From an uncultured beta proteobacterium (lineage in GTDB: Bacteria; Pseudomonadota; Gammaproteobacteria; Burkholderiales; Burkholderiaceae_C), in NCBI GenBank assembly GCA_903905735.1, contig CAIVHU010000001.1, positions 1 to 40,993 on the forward strand: DNA of 40,993 bases. The letters run 5' to 3'. A model generated the notes under the pieces. That model ran no database searches. It saw only the letters and a program-made list of their open reading frames with translations, and had not been told where the DNA came from. Positions within the stretch are counted from its first letter, which is position 1, and each line of letters opens with the position of its first letter. The translations under genes and the position numbers were made by a program. Positions 18,274 through 27,819 of the stretch are shown in pieces.

Positions 18274-19098
18274 ATGGGCAGTATGAGCGAGATATCTCTC
18301 CATCATATCTGCGTGGCCGGTGCCAGCGGCCGCATGGGCCGCATGCTGGTTGAGGCCGTGAACCTGGCCGACGACTGCCAACTGACAGGCGCGTTGGACG
18401 TGCCAGGCAGCCCTTCCATTGGCGTGGACCCGGCCGCTTTTCTGGGCTGCAGCAGTGGAACGGCCATCACCTCGGATTTGGCATTAGGTTTGAGCCACAG
18501 CGAGGTGCTGATCGACTTCACCCGGCCTGAGGGCACGCTGGCGCACCTCAAGGTATGCCGTGCATTGGGCGTGAACCTGGTCATTGGTACCACCGGTTTT
18601 ACCGAAGCGCAAAAAGCCGAGATTGCCGCTGCCGCCGAAGATATTGCCATCGTCATGGCTCCCAACATGAGCGTGGGCGTGAACGTGACCCTGAAACTGC
18701 TGGAGATGGCTGCCAAGGCGCTGTCCACTGGCTACGACATTGAAATCATCGAAGCGCACCATCGTCACAAGGTGGATGCACCCTCCGGCACGGCGCTGAA
18801 GATGGGTGAAGTCATCGCCAGCGCGCTGGGGCGGGACCTGAAAGACTGCGCCGTCTATGCCCGCGAAGGTGTCACCGGCGAGCGCGATCCCTCAAGTATC
18901 GGTTTTGCCACCATTCGTGGTGGCGACATTGTGGGTGACCACACGGTGCTGTTTGCCGGCACCGGCGAGCGCATCGAGATCAGCCACAAATCATCCAGCC
19001 GCGTCAGCTACGCGCAGGGCAGCCTGCGCGCCGTGCGTTTTCTGGCCGGGCGAAAGGCGGGCCTGTTTGACATGGCTGATGTGCTCAACCTGAAATGA
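18274..19098 (+). CDS. dapB: 4-hydroxy-tetrahydrodipicolinate reductase
   Basis: A 274-residue enzyme of lysine and peptidoglycan precursor synthesis that reduces hydroxytetrahydrodipicolinate with NAD(P)H. The nucleotide-binding motif [11 protein letters not shown] is near residue 15, the catalytic [15 protein letters not shown] near 161, and GTTGF plus APNMSVGVN between. ATG at 18274 touches the bamE stop and ATG at 18283 (MSEIS) is an alternative. The end overlaps exbB by 4 bases (ATGA). Confidence 0.95.
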   Translation: MGSMSEISLHHICVAGASGRMGRMLVEAVNLADDCQLTGALDVPGSPSIGVDPAAFLGCSSGTAITSDLALGLSHSEVLIDFTRPEGTLAHLKVCRALGVNLVIGTTGFTEAQKAEIAAAAEDIAIVMAPNMSVGVNVTLKLLEMAAKALSTGYDIEIIEAHHRHKVDAPSGTALKMGEVIASALGRDLKDCAVYAREGVTGERDPSSIGFATIRGGDIVGDHTVLFAGTGERIEISHKSSSRVSYAQGSLRAVRFLAGRKAGLFDMADVLNLK

Positions 19099-19745
19099 AT
19101 CTGGCACATTTTTTCTGGCAGGGTGACGCGCTGGCACGGGGTGTGGCCCTGCTGCTGCTGGCCATGTCGGTCAGCAGTTGGGTGGTGATTTTGTGGAAGG
19201 CCTGGTTGCTGCACCGCGCCAGCCGTGATGTGGATCGTTGTATTGCCGCTTTCTGGCAATCGGGCAGCGTCGAGGATGCCAGTCAAAAAATCAAGGCTTT
19301 TGACCGTGAAGCCCTTGTTTTGCCTATGGTGGAGGCTACAAAAATAGAAGCAAGCAAAACGTTGGCCGGAGCCGGTGGCCTGCAAACCCAGCTCACACGC
19401 GTCTTGCGCAATGCCCTGCATGAGGCCCTGATCAAGCTGCAACACGGTCAGGTGCTGCTGGCCACCGTGGGTGCCACCGCGCCGTTTGTCGGTCTGCTGG
19501 GCACGGTATGGGGCATCTACCACGCACTGATCGGCATCGCGACGGCCGGGCAGGTCACCATCGACAAGATTTCCGGCCCGGTGGGCGAGTCGCTGATCAT
19601 GACAGCCGCCGGCCTGGCGGTGGCCATTCCGGCGGTGCTGGCCTACAACGTGCTTGGCCGCTCGGTGGCGCGCATCGAGGCCGAGTTGGAAGGCTTTGCG
19701 CGCGACTTGCGCGAGCTGGTGGGCAACGCCAGCGCCCAACTCTGA
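19095..19745 (+). CDS. ExbB/TolQ-family proton channel protein
   Basis: A 216-residue inner membrane protein with three transmembrane segments (about residues 15-35, 118-140 and 165-187). It carries the family motif [23 protein letters not shown]. With an ExbD/TolR partner it converts proton flow into energy for outer membrane transport or envelope maintenance. It overlaps dapB by 4 bases and precedes exbD. An AT-rich stretch encoding [14 protein letters not shown] at about residues 79-92 resembles part of the dispersed repeat (19330-19380). ExbB versus TolQ cannot be settled; no tonB or tolA is nearby. Confidence 0.88.
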   Translation: MNLAHFFWQGDALARGVALLLLAMSVSSWVVILWKAWLLHRASRDVDRCIAAFWQSGSVEDASQKIKAFDREALVLPMVEATKIEASKTLAGAGGLQTQLTRVLRNALHEALIKLQHGQVLLATVGATAPFVGLLGTVWGIYHALIGIATAGQVTIDKISGPVGESLIMTAAGLAVAIPAVLAYNVLGRSVARIEAELEGFARDLRELVGNASAQL

Positions 19746-19761
19746 AACCGGGCGAAGGCAC

Positions 19762-20259
19762 ATGTCTTTTGGCCGCCTGGATCGCAGCTCGGGCTCGCAG
19801 CCGATGAGCGACATCAACATGACCCCGCTGATCGACGTGATGCTGGTGCTGGTGGTGATTTTCATCATCACCGCGCCGCTGCTGGCCAGTTCCATCAAGC
19901 TCGATCTTCCCAAAACCGATGCCGCCAAGCCCAGCGAGGTGCCCAAGGCCGTGCGGGTGGTGGTGGATGCCGTCGGGCAAACGTTTCTCAACGACCACCC
20001 GGTGTCGCTGGATGACTTGGCGCGCCAATTTGCCGCCTCGCAGCAGGCCAACCCGGACACTGAAGTGCAATTACGCGCCGACAAGGCCGTGCCCTATGGC
20101 CGCATTGTCGAAGTGATGGGGGCCGCGCAGAAGGCCGGGCTCAACCGCATTGGGTTTGTTGCTGACGCAACGCCTGGTGCCGCGGTATCGCCCGCTCCGG
20201 CGCAGGCAGCAGAACCCGCCACCGCCGCACCCGCCGGGGTCAGTTCGCGCAAACCCTAA
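19762..20259 (+). CDS. ExbD/TolR-family energy transducer
   Basis: A 165-residue partner of the preceding channel protein. A short cytoplasmic N-terminus with [19 protein letters not shown] places the conserved membrane aspartate in the single transmembrane helix (about residues 17-40). The periplasmic domain has [32 protein letters not shown]. The last 30 residues are Ala/Pro rich. The start at 19762 is 16 bases after the exbB-like stop. Confidence 0.88.
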   Translation: MSFGRLDRSSGSQPMSDINMTPLIDVMLVLVVIFIITAPLLASSIKLDLPKTDAAKPSEVPKAVRVVVDAVGQTFLNDHPVSLDDLARQFAASQQANPDTEVQLRADKAVPYGRIVEVMGAAQKAGLNRIGFVADATPGAAVSPAPAQAAEPATAAPAGVSSRKP

Positions 20260-20369
20260 AATCGGGTCCAATTCCCCGCGCGCCCGGCGTGTCAGGGGTG
20301 AACAAGACACCCAGCCCATTAAGTTACCTCACGCCAGAGCGGTTGCCCGGCCGCCACACTCCCATCGCC

Positions 20370-23069
20370 ATGCAAGACAAATACAACCACCTTGACGTAG
20401 AACCCGCCGCGCAGGCGCACTGGCAGTCCACCGACGCGTACCGTGTCACGGAAAACGCGCTGGATGCCCGCGGCCAGCCGAAAAAGAAGTTCTACGCCTG
20501 CTCGATGCTGCCTTACCCCAGCGGCAAGTTGCACATGGGCCATGTGCGCAACTACACCATCAATGACATGCTCACGCGCCAATTGCGCATGCAAGGCTAC
20601 AACGTGCTGATGCCGATGGGCTGGGACGCGTTTGGCCTGCCAGCCGAGAACGCAGCTTTGAAAAACGGCGTACCACCGGCCAAGTGGACGTTCGAAAACA
20701 TCGCCTACATGAAGCAGCAGATGCAGGCCATGGGCCTGGCCATCGACTGGAGCCGCGAGGTCGCCACCTGCACCCCTGAGTACTACAAGTGGAATCAATG
20801 GCTGTTCTTGAAGATGCTGGAGAAAGGCATCGCCTACCGCAAAACCCAAGTGGTGAACTGGGACCCGGTGGACATGACGGTGCTGGCCAACGAACAGGTG
20901 ATTGACGGCAAAGGCTGGCGCACTGGCGCGGTGGTGGAAAAGCGCGAGATTCCGGGGTATTACCTGGCCATCACCCAGTACGCTGATGAGCTGTTGGCCA
21001 ACGTCACCGGCGACAAAATGCCCGGCTGGCCCGAGCGCGTCAAGCTGATGCAGGAGAACTGGATTGGCAAGAGCGAGGGCGTGCGTTTTGCCTTCCCGCA
21101 CCAGATCGCCGATACATCAGGCCAATTGATTGGCGACGGGCGCATGTATGTGTTCACCACCCGGCCGGACACCATCATGGGCGTGACGTTTTGCGCGGTG
21201 GCGCCGGAGCATCCCTTGGCTGCCCATGCGGCAGCCAGCAACCCGGCGCTGGCCACCTTCATCGAAGAGTGCCAGAAGGGCGGCACCACCGAGGCCGAAA
21301 TGGCTGTGAAGGAGAAGGTTGGCATGCCGACCGGGCTGTTTGTCACACACCCGCTGACGGGCGAGCAGGTTGCAGTCTGGGTGGGCAATTACGTGCTGAT
21401 GAGTTACGGCGATGGCGCGGTGATGGGCGTGCCCGCGCATGACGAGCGCGACTTTGCATTTGCCCTGAAATACGCCTTGCCGATCAAGCCGGTGGTGGCA
21501 GTGGGAGCACAGGTGTTTGACGATCAGGTCTGGCAGGACTGGTATGCCGAAAAAGGCGCTGGCATCGCGGAGAACTCGGGCAAATACGACGGCCTGGTGT
21601 TCAAGGACTGCGTGGCTGCCGTAGCGGCTGATCTGGCAGCGCTGGGTCTGGGCGAGAAAAAAGTTACTTGGCGCCTGCGTGACTGGGGCGTGAGCCGCCA
21701 GCGCTACTGGGGCACACCGATCCCGATCATTCATTGCGACGACCACGGCGCGGTGCCGGTGCCTGAAAAAGACCTGCCGGTGGTACTGCCGGATGATCTG
21801 GTGCCGGACGGCTCGGGCAACCCGCTGAACAAGTGTGAGGCCTTCCACGCCGGTGTCACCTGCCCGATTTGCGGTAAGCCCGCGCGGCGCGAAACCGACA
21901 CCATGGATACCTTTGTCGATAGCTCGTGGTACTTCATGCGTTACTGCGACCCGACCAACAGCGAGAAGATGGTGGCCGACGGGGCCGACTACTGGATGCC
22001 GATGGATCAGTACATCGGCGGCATTGAACACGCCATCCTGCACCTGTTGTACGCGCGTTTCTGGATCAAAGTGATGCGGGATCTGGGCCTGGTCAAGGTC
22101 GATGAGCCGTTTACCAAGCTGCTCACGCAAGGTATGGTGCTCAACCACATTTATTCCCGCCGCTCCGACAAGGGTGGCAAAGACTACTTCTGGCCGAGTG
22201 ATGTCGAGCACGTGTTTGACGCTGCGGGCAAGGTGGTTGGCGCACGTCTGATCAACGCCGTGGATGACCTGCCGGTGGGCACGCCCATCGACTACGAAGG
22301 CGTGGGCACCATGTCCAAGTCCAAAAACAACGGGGTCGATCCGCAGGATTTGATTGAAAAATACGGTGCCGACACCGCCCGCCTGTACACCATGTTCACC
22401 GCCCCGCCCGAGGCCACGCTGGAGTGGAACGACGCGGCGGTGGAAGGCAGCTACCGCTTTTTGCGCCGCGTCTGGAACTTTGGTGTCAAACTGTCTGCTA
22501 TGGACTTTGAAGCTGCTAGCGCAGTCGCGACAAGGGCTACAGGCCTAAAAGATATAAAGTTTGGCAAAGAGGCCAAGGCCCTGCGGCTGGAAATCCACAC
22601 CGTGCTCAAGCAGGTGGATTACGACTACCAGCGCATGCAGTACAACACGGTGGTCTCGGGCGCGATGAAGATGATCAACGCGCTGGAAGACTTCAAGGCG
22701 CTGGAGACCGCCGGTGCCCAGGTGGCGCTGGTGGAAGGGTTTGGCATCCTGCTGCGCTGCCTGTACCCGGCCACGCCGCACATCGCCCACACCCTGTGGT
22801 CTGAGCTGGGTTATGCGGGGCAACAGGGCGACTTGCTCGACACACCCTGGCCGCAAGTCGATCCGGGCGCACTGGTCAAGGACGAAATCGAGCTGATGCT
22901 GCAGATCAACGGCAAGCTGCGCGGCTCGATTGTGGTCAGCAGCAGCGCCGACAAGGCGACGATTGAGCGGGCAGCGATTGACAATGACGTGTTCCAGAAG
23001 CTGGCCAACGGCGCTGCACCCAAAAAAGTCATCGTCGTGCCAGGCCGTCTGGTCAATCTGGTGGTTTAA
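20370..23069 (+). CDS. leuS: Leucyl-tRNA synthetase
   Basis: An 899-residue class I synthetase attaching leucine to tRNA(Leu). [15 protein letters not shown] contains the HIGH motif (HMGH, about residues 49-52) and [13 protein letters not shown] the KMSKS loop. The editing domain lies between ([19 protein letters not shown]). The anticodon-binding C-terminus is complete. The start at 20370 gives the usual [16 protein letters not shown] repeat copy at 22493-22545 lies in frame in the C-terminal part, encoding the segment [18 protein letters not shown]. lptE follows 9 bases after the stop. Confidence 0.96.
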   Translation: MQDKYNHLDVEPAAQAHWQSTDAYRVTENALDARGQPKKKFYACSMLPYPSGKLHMGHVRNYTINDMLTRQLRMQGYNVLMPMGWDAFGLPAENAALKNGVPPAKWTFENIAYMKQQMQAMGLAIDWSREVATCTPEYYKWNQWLFLKMLEKGIAYRKTQVVNWDPVDMTVLANEQVIDGKGWRTGAVVEKREIPGYYLAITQYADELLANVTGDKMPGWPERVKLMQENWIGKSEGVRFAFPHQIADTSGQLIGDGRMYVFTTRPDTIMGVTFCAVAPEHPLAAHAAASNPALATFIEECQKGGTTEAEMAVKEKVGMPTGLFVTHPLTGEQVAVWVGNYVLMSYGDGAVMGVPAHDERDFAFALKYALPIKPVVAVGAQVFDDQVWQDWYAEKGAGIAENSGKYDGLVFKDCVAAVAADLAALGLGEKKVTWRLRDWGVSRQRYWGTPIPIIHCDDHGAVPVPEKDLPVVLPDDLVPDGSGNPLNKCEAFHAGVTCPICGKPARRETDTMDTFVDSSWYFMRYCDPTNSEKMVADGADYWMPMDQYIGGIEHAILHLLYARFWIKVMRDLGLVKVDEPFTKLLTQGMVLNHIYSRRSDKGGKDYFWPSDVEHVFDAAGKVVGARLINAVDDLPVGTPIDYEGVGTMSKSKNNGVDPQDLIEKYGADTARLYTMFTAPPEATLEWNDAAVEGSYRFLRRVWNFGVKLSAMDFEAASAVATRATGLKDIKFGKEAKALRLEIHTVLKQVDYDYQRMQYNTVVSGAMKMINALEDFKALETAGAQVALVEGFGILLRCLYPATPHIAHTLWSELGYAGQQGDLLDTPWPQVDPGALVKDEIELMLQINGKLRGSIVVSSSADKATIERAAIDNDVFQKLANGAAPKKVIVVPGRLVNLVV
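22493..22545 (+). repeat. In-frame dispersed repeat copy inside leuS
   Basis: TGAAGC, TGCTAGCGC (22514-22522), nine bases, AAGGGCTAC and AGGCC (22541-22545) reproduce the layout of the intergenic copies. It keeps the leuS frame. The 21 bases to its left match the mtnN copy at GTCTGCT and TTTGAAGC. Confidence 0.75.
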
Positions 23070-23078
23070 GGAGTTGTC

Positions 23079-23654
23079 ATGAAGTCTGGTCTGCCTCGTC
23101 TGTCAGAGCCGTCTGAAGGCCAACGCGGCACGTTTTGCAGTGCCACAACCCTGGGCGTATCCCGGCGCAGCGTTGGCACAGCCCTATTGGCCGCCGGCCT
23201 GCTGGCAGGCTGCGGCTTCAAGCTGCGCGGCAGCCAGAATTTTGCCTTTACCAGCATTGCCATCGGGCCCAACCCCGGTGGGGCGGTGGTTGAAGAGCTG
23301 CGCCGCTCTTTTGGCGGCGCGGTGAAGGTGATTGCTGCCGACGCGCCTGTGACGCAGGCCCAGGTGGTGCTCAAGGTGCTGGGCGAGCAGCGTGAGAAGG
23401 TCGTGGTCGGCGTGAACTCGTCGGGCCAGGTGCTGGAATTTCAGCTGCGGCTGCGGGTGCGTTTCAGGCTAGACACGCCGCAAGGCAAAGAGCTGATTCA
23501 AGAAACCGAAATTTCTCAGCAACGCGACGTCAGCTACAGCGAAACGGCTGCGCTCGCCAAAGAAACCGAGATGGCCAATTTGTACCGCGATATGCAAATC
23601 GACATCGCGCAGCAGATCCAGCGCCGACTGGCGGCGGTCAAACAGTTTCAGTAA
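23079..23654 (+). CDS. lptE: LPS-assembly lipoprotein LptE
   Basis: A 191-residue outer membrane lipoprotein that plugs LptD and delivers lipopolysaccharide to the surface. The N-terminus is long for a lipoprotein: RRSVGTALLAAGLLAGC puts the lipidated cysteine at 45, so a later start inside the first 30 residues is possible. The mature part begins CGFKLRGS and contains the beta-rich VVVGVNSSGQVLEFQLRLRV and the C-terminal helix. A TAAGGAG site precedes the annotated ATG. The end overlaps the convergent ocd gene by 17 bases. holA, normally next, is displaced. Confidence 0.9.
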   Translation: MKSGLPRLSEPSEGQRGTFCSATTLGVSRRSVGTALLAAGLLAGCGFKLRGSQNFAFTSIAIGPNPGGAVVEELRRSFGGAVKVIAADAPVTQAQVVLKVLGEQREKVVVGVNSSGQVLEFQLRLRVRFRLDTPQGKELIQETEISQQRDVSYSETAALAKETEMANLYRDMQIDIAQQIQRRLAAVKQFQ

Positions 23655-24753
23655 GGGCTACCCGCGCAGAGGCCCGCTCTGAGGGTGAGGCCGCAGGCCG
23701 GATCAGCTGGTACAGGTCTTTCGGGTTGGGCAGTTGCGCCATCAGCGCAATGGGTGCGCCCAGTCGCAGCACTTGTGCCTGGTCATACAGGTAGCGCAGG
23801 GCAGAAAAATCTTCCATGGCAAAACCGACCGAGTCAAACATCGTGACCTGATCGGCGTTATCGCGGCCGGGCAGCTTGCCAGCCAGCACTTGCCACAGCT
23901 CGGTCACCGCAAAATCAGTGGGCAAGTGCTGCAGGTCGCCTTCGATACGGGTCTGCGGTTCAAACTCCACAAACACCTTGGCGGCGCGCAGCACATCCGG
24001 GTGAATTTCGGTCTTGCCGGGGCAGTCGCCGCCCACGCCGTTGACGTGCATGCCAGGCGCCAGCATGTCTGCGGTGATGATGGCCGCGTTGGTCTTGTCG
24101 GCGGTGATGGTGGTCACGATGTCGGCACCTCGCACCGCGTCGCGGATGCTGGCGCAGGCGGTCAGTCGCAGGCCCGCGGCATCCGGGTTGTTCTGCAGGT
24201 TGTGCCTCAGTTTGGCGGTGGCGGCCGGGTCGATGTCGTACAGACGGATTTCTTCGATGTCCAACAGATGGTGAAACGCCAGCGCCTGAAACTCGCTTTG
24301 CGCACCGTTGCCAATCAAGGCCATCACCCGGCTGTCCGGCCTGGCTAAAGCGCGGGCTGCTACAGCTGATGTAGCAGCGGTGCGCAAGGCGGTGGTCAAT
24401 GTCATCTCGCTGAGCAGCAGCGGGGTACCGGTAGCCACGTCTGCCAACACGCCAAACGCCATCACGGTGGACAAGCCTTTGGCGGTATTTTTGGGGTGAC
24501 CATTGACGTATTTGAAGGCGTAGCGGCTGGCATCGGCGATCGGCATCAGCTCGATCACGCCGTCAGCCGAGTGGCTGGCCACGCGCGCTGCCTTGTCGAA
24601 ACTCTGCCAGCGCAAGAAGTCCTGGCGGATGTAGGCGGCCATGCCCTGCAGGGCGGCGGCTATACCTTGACGGCCAATAATGCCAGCCACGTCGATTGGG
24701 CTGAGAAACAAAGTGTTGGTGCGGTTGGCAGTTGGTGTGGTTGCAGTGTTCAT
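23638..24753 (-). CDS. Ornithine cyclodeaminase/mu-crystallin family enzyme
   Basis: A 371-residue NAD-dependent enzyme most like ornithine cyclodeaminase, which converts ornithine to proline and ammonia. The Rossmann motif ALIGNGAQSEFQALAF is at about residues 145-160, with LTTALRTAATSAVAARALA before it and GGDCPGKTEIHPDVL after. Family members can also act on other amino or imino acids, so the substrate is tentative. It is divergent from an Lrp-type regulator across 135 bases, suggesting amino-acid-controlled expression. A perfect inverted repeat GCTGCTACA/TGTAGCAGC occurs inside the gene near 24356-24378. Confidence 0.85.
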   Translation of the reverse strand: MNTATTPTANRTNTLFLSPIDVAGIIGRQGIAAALQGMAAYIRQDFLRWQSFDKAARVASHSADGVIELMPIADASRYAFKYVNGHPKNTAKGLSTVMAFGVLADVATGTPLLLSEMTLTTALRTAATSAVAARALARPDSRVMALIGNGAQSEFQALAFHHLLDIEEIRLYDIDPAATAKLRHNLQNNPDAAGLRLTACASIRDAVRGADIVTTITADKTNAAIITADMLAPGMHVNGVGGDCPGKTEIHPDVLRAAKVFVEFEPQTRIEGDLQHLPTDFAVTELWQVLAGKLPGRDNADQVTMFDSVGFAMEDFSALRYLYDQAQVLRLGAPIALMAQLPNPKDLYQLIRPAASPSERASARVALTETV

Positions 24754-24774
24754 GACGGGTCACTTCGGGTAGGT

Positions 24775-24862
24775 CAAATTATGGGAATAGTTGAGAACGA
24801 GTTTGCCCGCACCCGTTAACAATAACAATCGTCAACTATGTATAGAAATAGTCACATAATTG
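24775..24862. promoter_or_regulatory. Nested inverted repeats between ocd and lrp genes
   Basis: TAGTTGA (24788-24794) pairs with TCAACTA (24832-24838). Outside these, AATTATG (24777-24783) pairs with CATAATT (24855-24861). The AT-rich nested arms suit an Lrp/AsnC regulator wrapping the divergent promoter. The outer right arm lies between the two possible lrp start codons. Function is inferred. Confidence 0.45.
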
Positions 24863-24888
24863 CCGCTTTGACAGACGAAGTTATCAAA

Positions 24889-25314
24889 ATGGATGAAACT
24901 GACCAACAACTCTTGTCTTTCTTACGGCAGGATGCCCGCCTTTCGGTGGCGGCGCTGGCGCTTAAATTGAAGGTGTCACGCGGTACCGTCACCAATCGGA
25001 TTCGCAAGCTGGAAGACGATGGTGTGATCGTTGGCTACACCGTGCGGCTGCGTCCGGACGTACAGCACGACCAGATCACCGCCTGGATGAGCATCGCCGT
25101 GGAGGGCAACCAGACCCGCGCCGTGATTTCCGCGTTGCTGGGTGAGCCGGGTGTCGCCACCCTGCACGACACCAATGGGCGCTGGGATTTGCTGGCCGAG
25201 TTGCGCGCTGAGAGCCTGCAGGATCTGGCCAAGGTGCTGGAACGCATCCGTTTGCTCAAAGGCATCAGCAACACCGAGACCAGCATCCACCTGGAAACCT
25301 ACCGGCTGTCATGA
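24889..25314 (+). CDS. Lrp/AsnC-family transcriptional regulator
   Basis: A 141-residue regulator with an N-terminal helix-turn-helix (LDR-like start MDETDQQLLSFLRQDARLSV, VSRGTVTNRIRKLEDDGVIVGY) and a C-terminal RAM ligand domain (GRWDLLAELRAESLQDLAKV). ATG at 24889 gives the canonical N-terminus; ATG at 24838 would add 17 residues inside the operator-like repeats. It is divergent from the ornithine cyclodeaminase gene and most likely controls it in response to an amino acid. The pair sits between lptE and holA. Confidence 0.88.
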   Translation: MDETDQQLLSFLRQDARLSVAALALKLKVSRGTVTNRIRKLEDDGVIVGYTVRLRPDVQHDQITAWMSIAVEGNQTRAVISALLGEPGVATLHDTNGRWDLLAELRAESLQDLAKVLERIRLLKGISNTETSIHLETYRLS

Positions 25315-25333
25315 GGTTCTAAACTAACCGCCT

Positions 25334-26428
25334 ATGCTAATCAGCCCCAACCAGCTCACCGACCACCTGCAAAAAGGCCTCAAAAGCCTGTACACCCTGC
25401 ATGGCGACGAGCCGCTGCTGATTCAGGAGGCGCTGGATGCCATCCGCGCCACCGCCCGTGCCCAAGGGTTTACCGAGCGCACCTCGCACACCGTCAGCGG
25501 TACCAACTTTGACTGGAGCGAGGTGCTGGCCGCTTGTGGGTCGTTGAGCCTGTTTGCCGACAAGCAAATTGTCGAAATCCGCATCCCTAGCGGCAAACCC
25601 GGCAAAGAAGGCAGCATGGCGCTGCAGCAGTTGGTGGACCAGTCGCGAGGCAACGACGCGACGCTGACACTGGTTGTGTTGCCCCGCCTGGACAAAATGA
25701 CCAAGTCCAGCGCCTGGTTTGCCGCGCTGGAGAGCGGCATCACGCTGGAAGTCAGCCCCGTGGAGCGCGGTGCCCTGCCGCAATGGATTGCCCAGCGCCT
25801 GGCTGCGCAGGGCCAGCGTGTGGTGGCGGGTGAGGAGGGCCAGCGCACGCTGCAGTTTTTTGCTGACCGGGTCGAAGGCAACCTGCTGGCCGCGCACCAG
25901 GAAATCCAGAAGCTGGCGCTGCTGCACCCGGCCGGCGAACTCAGGTTTGCACACATCGAATCCGCCGTGCTCAATGTGGCGCGTTATGACGTGTTCAAAC
26001 TCTCGGAAGCCGTGCTCGGTGGGCAAGCGGCGCGGGTACAGCGCATGCTGGACGGTCTGCAGGCCGAGGGCGAGGCCGAGGTGCTGGTGCACTACACGCT
26101 GGCCGAAGACATTCGCGCTCTCAAACGCGTCAAAGACGCCATGAACCGTGGTACCCCGCTGCCGATGGCGTTGCGCGAGCAGCGCGTCTGGGGCAACAAA
26201 GAGCGCCTGTTCGAACGTGTGCTGCCACGCCTGAACGATGCCAGTCTGGCGCACCTGCTGCAAAGTGCCCATCTGGTCGATGGCATCGTGAAGGGACTGA
26301 AACAACCCGACTGGCCCACCGACAATTGGCAGGCGCTGGGGCGGCTGGCGATGCAACTGTGCGGGCAGTGCGTGACGGGGGCTGGCAAACTGGCTTCGAC
26401 CGGTCGGGTGGCATCCGTTCAAGGCTGA
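25334..26428 (+). CDS. holA: DNA polymerase III delta subunit
   Basis: A 364-residue clamp-loader subunit that opens the beta sliding clamp. LYTLHGDEPLLIQEALDAIR at residues 20-39 and FDWSEVLAACGSLSLFADKQIVEIR fit HolA. The AAA+-like domain lacks a working ATP site, as is usual. Further motifs are VEGNLLAAHQEIQKLALL and DVFKLSEAVLGGQ. The start follows the lrp gene by 19 bases. In many proteobacteria the order is leuS-lptE-holA; here ocd and lrp intervene. A nif island begins after it. Confidence 0.92.
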   Translation: MLISPNQLTDHLQKGLKSLYTLHGDEPLLIQEALDAIRATARAQGFTERTSHTVSGTNFDWSEVLAACGSLSLFADKQIVEIRIPSGKPGKEGSMALQQLVDQSRGNDATLTLVVLPRLDKMTKSSAWFAALESGITLEVSPVERGALPQWIAQRLAAQGQRVVAGEEGQRTLQFFADRVEGNLLAAHQEIQKLALLHPAGELRFAHIESAVLNVARYDVFKLSEAVLGGQAARVQRMLDGLQAEGEAEVLVHYTLAEDIRALKRVKDAMNRGTPLPMALREQRVWGNKERLFERVLPRLNDASLAHLLQSAHLVDGIVKGLKQPDWPTDNWQALGRLAMQLCGQCVTGAGKLASTGRVASVQG

Positions 26429-26561
26429 GGCCACGCCTGGCTCGGCGGCGTTTGGGGGCTGAACAAATGCGGTTGACGACCGCAGTATGATTTTGAGCTT
26501 GTCAGCCAGTTTCTATAGACCGTAACAACGAGCGCATAGCTCGTAACCAAGGCGAACCACT

Positions 26562-27800
26562 ATGAATTTTGTCATCATTGGTGCCGGATCTGCAGGCTTG
26601 CGAGCTGCAGAAACGCTGCGCGAACACGATCCACAAGCCAGCATCACGCTGATCAGCGGTGAGCCGGGCGAACCCTATTCGCGCATGGCCATTCCCTACA
26701 TCCTGACCGGAGCGATCGATGAAGCAGGTGCGCGTCAGCGTCGGTCACACCATTTTCTCGAGGAACTCGGCATCACGTACATCCACGGCAAGGCGCTGCA
26801 TGTGCATGCGGGGCCGGACGGTGGCCAGGTTGAACTGGAGGACGGCACCCGGCTGGACTACGACCGGCTGCTGGTGGCCACCGGCTCATCGCCAACGCTG
26901 CCTCCCTTACCCGGCACCGATTTGCCGGGTGTGGTGACCTGCTGGACCCTGGAAGATGCGCGCCAGATCGCTGCCAAACTCGTGCCCGGTGCGCGCGTGG
27001 TCATGCTGGGTGCGGGGTTTGTGGCGGGTGTGTGCATGAAATCGCTGGTGGGCAGCGGTGCCAGGCTGTCGGTGGTGGCGGGGCGCTCCGGGCAGATTTT
27101 GCGTTCGATGATGACCCCGGTGGGCAGCCAGATGCTGCAGCGCTGGCTGGAAGGGCGCGGCGTGGACGTCATCACGACAGGGCGCAGTCTGCGCATCGAG
27201 CCCGGCCCCCGGTTGGTCATGGACACCCGTGGTATCGATGCCGACCTGATCATCCTGGCCACCGGCGTGCATTCCAATGTGTCGTTCCTTGAAGGAACGG
27301 GTGCCGAGATTCGCAGCGGTGTCGTCATTGACGCGCACATGCGTACCACCGTGCCGCACATCTATGCCGCGGGCGACGTGGCGCAGGGGCGCGATTTTTC
27401 GACTGGCGAATGGGTGGTGCACGCGCTGCAACCCACCGCGACCGAGCACGGCCGCTTTGCGGCGCTGAACATGCTCGGTCAGGACGTACCTTATCGTGGC
27501 AGCCTGAGCATGAATGTGCTCGACACCGTCGGCCTGATTTCGCACACCTTCGGGCTGTGGCAGGGTCTGGAGGGTGGTGACAACACCGAGGTGGTGGACG
27601 TAGCTAACTTCATCTACACCCGGCTGTGTTTTGATGGCGACCAACTGATTGGTGCCATCACCATCGGCCACTCGAACCATGTGGGCGCCATCCGTGGCCT
27701 GATCCAGTCGCACCGTCACCTGGGTGAATGGAAGGCGCGGCTGATGGCCAACCCGCAATTGGTGATGGATGCCTTTGTTGAACTGAACCAGGGCAGTTAG
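26562..27800 (+). CDS. FAD-dependent NAD(P)H oxidoreductase at the nif island edge
   Basis: A 412-residue flavoprotein of the rubredoxin-reductase/NirB-like class. FAD motif IGAGSAGLRAAE is at residues 5-16, ATGSSP at about 106, the NAD(P)H motif LGAGFVAGVCMKSLVGSGA at about 149, ATGVHSN at about 227 and YAAGDVAQG at about 268. There is no CxxC redox pair, so electrons probably pass to an external iron-sulfur protein. It converges on fdxB with 19 bases between stops. Reduction of a nif ferredoxin by NAD(P)H is a reasonable inference from position only. An inverted repeat ACGAG/CTCGT (26527-26543) lies just upstream. Confidence 0.8.
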   Translation: MNFVIIGAGSAGLRAAETLREHDPQASITLISGEPGEPYSRMAIPYILTGAIDEAGARQRRSHHFLEELGITYIHGKALHVHAGPDGGQVELEDGTRLDYDRLLVATGSSPTLPPLPGTDLPGVVTCWTLEDARQIAAKLVPGARVVMLGAGFVAGVCMKSLVGSGARLSVVAGRSGQILRSMMTPVGSQMLQRWLEGRGVDVITTGRSLRIEPGPRLVMDTRGIDADLIILATGVHSNVSFLEGTGAEIRSGVVIDAHMRTTVPHIYAAGDVAQGRDFSTGEWVVHALQPTATEHGRFAALNMLGQDVPYRGSLSMNVLDTVGLISHTFGLWQGLEGGDNTEVVDVANFIYTRLCFDGDQLIGAITIGHSNHVGAIRGLIQSHRHLGEWKARLMANPQLVMDAFVELNQGS

Positions 27801-27819
27801 TTTTTAGCACCCGACGCTT

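Noticed and set aside
24356..24378. Perfect inverted repeat inside ocd, considered as another 38-bp repeat copy
   Set aside because: Only the AAGCGC and GCTGCTA parts match and the spacing of blocks is not conserved; it may simply reflect Ala codons.
26465..26492. Sigma-54-like GG-N10-GC before the flavoprotein gene
   Set aside because: Only the GG and GC dinucleotides match; the flanking bases differ from TGGCAC and TTGCA and no NifA site is near.
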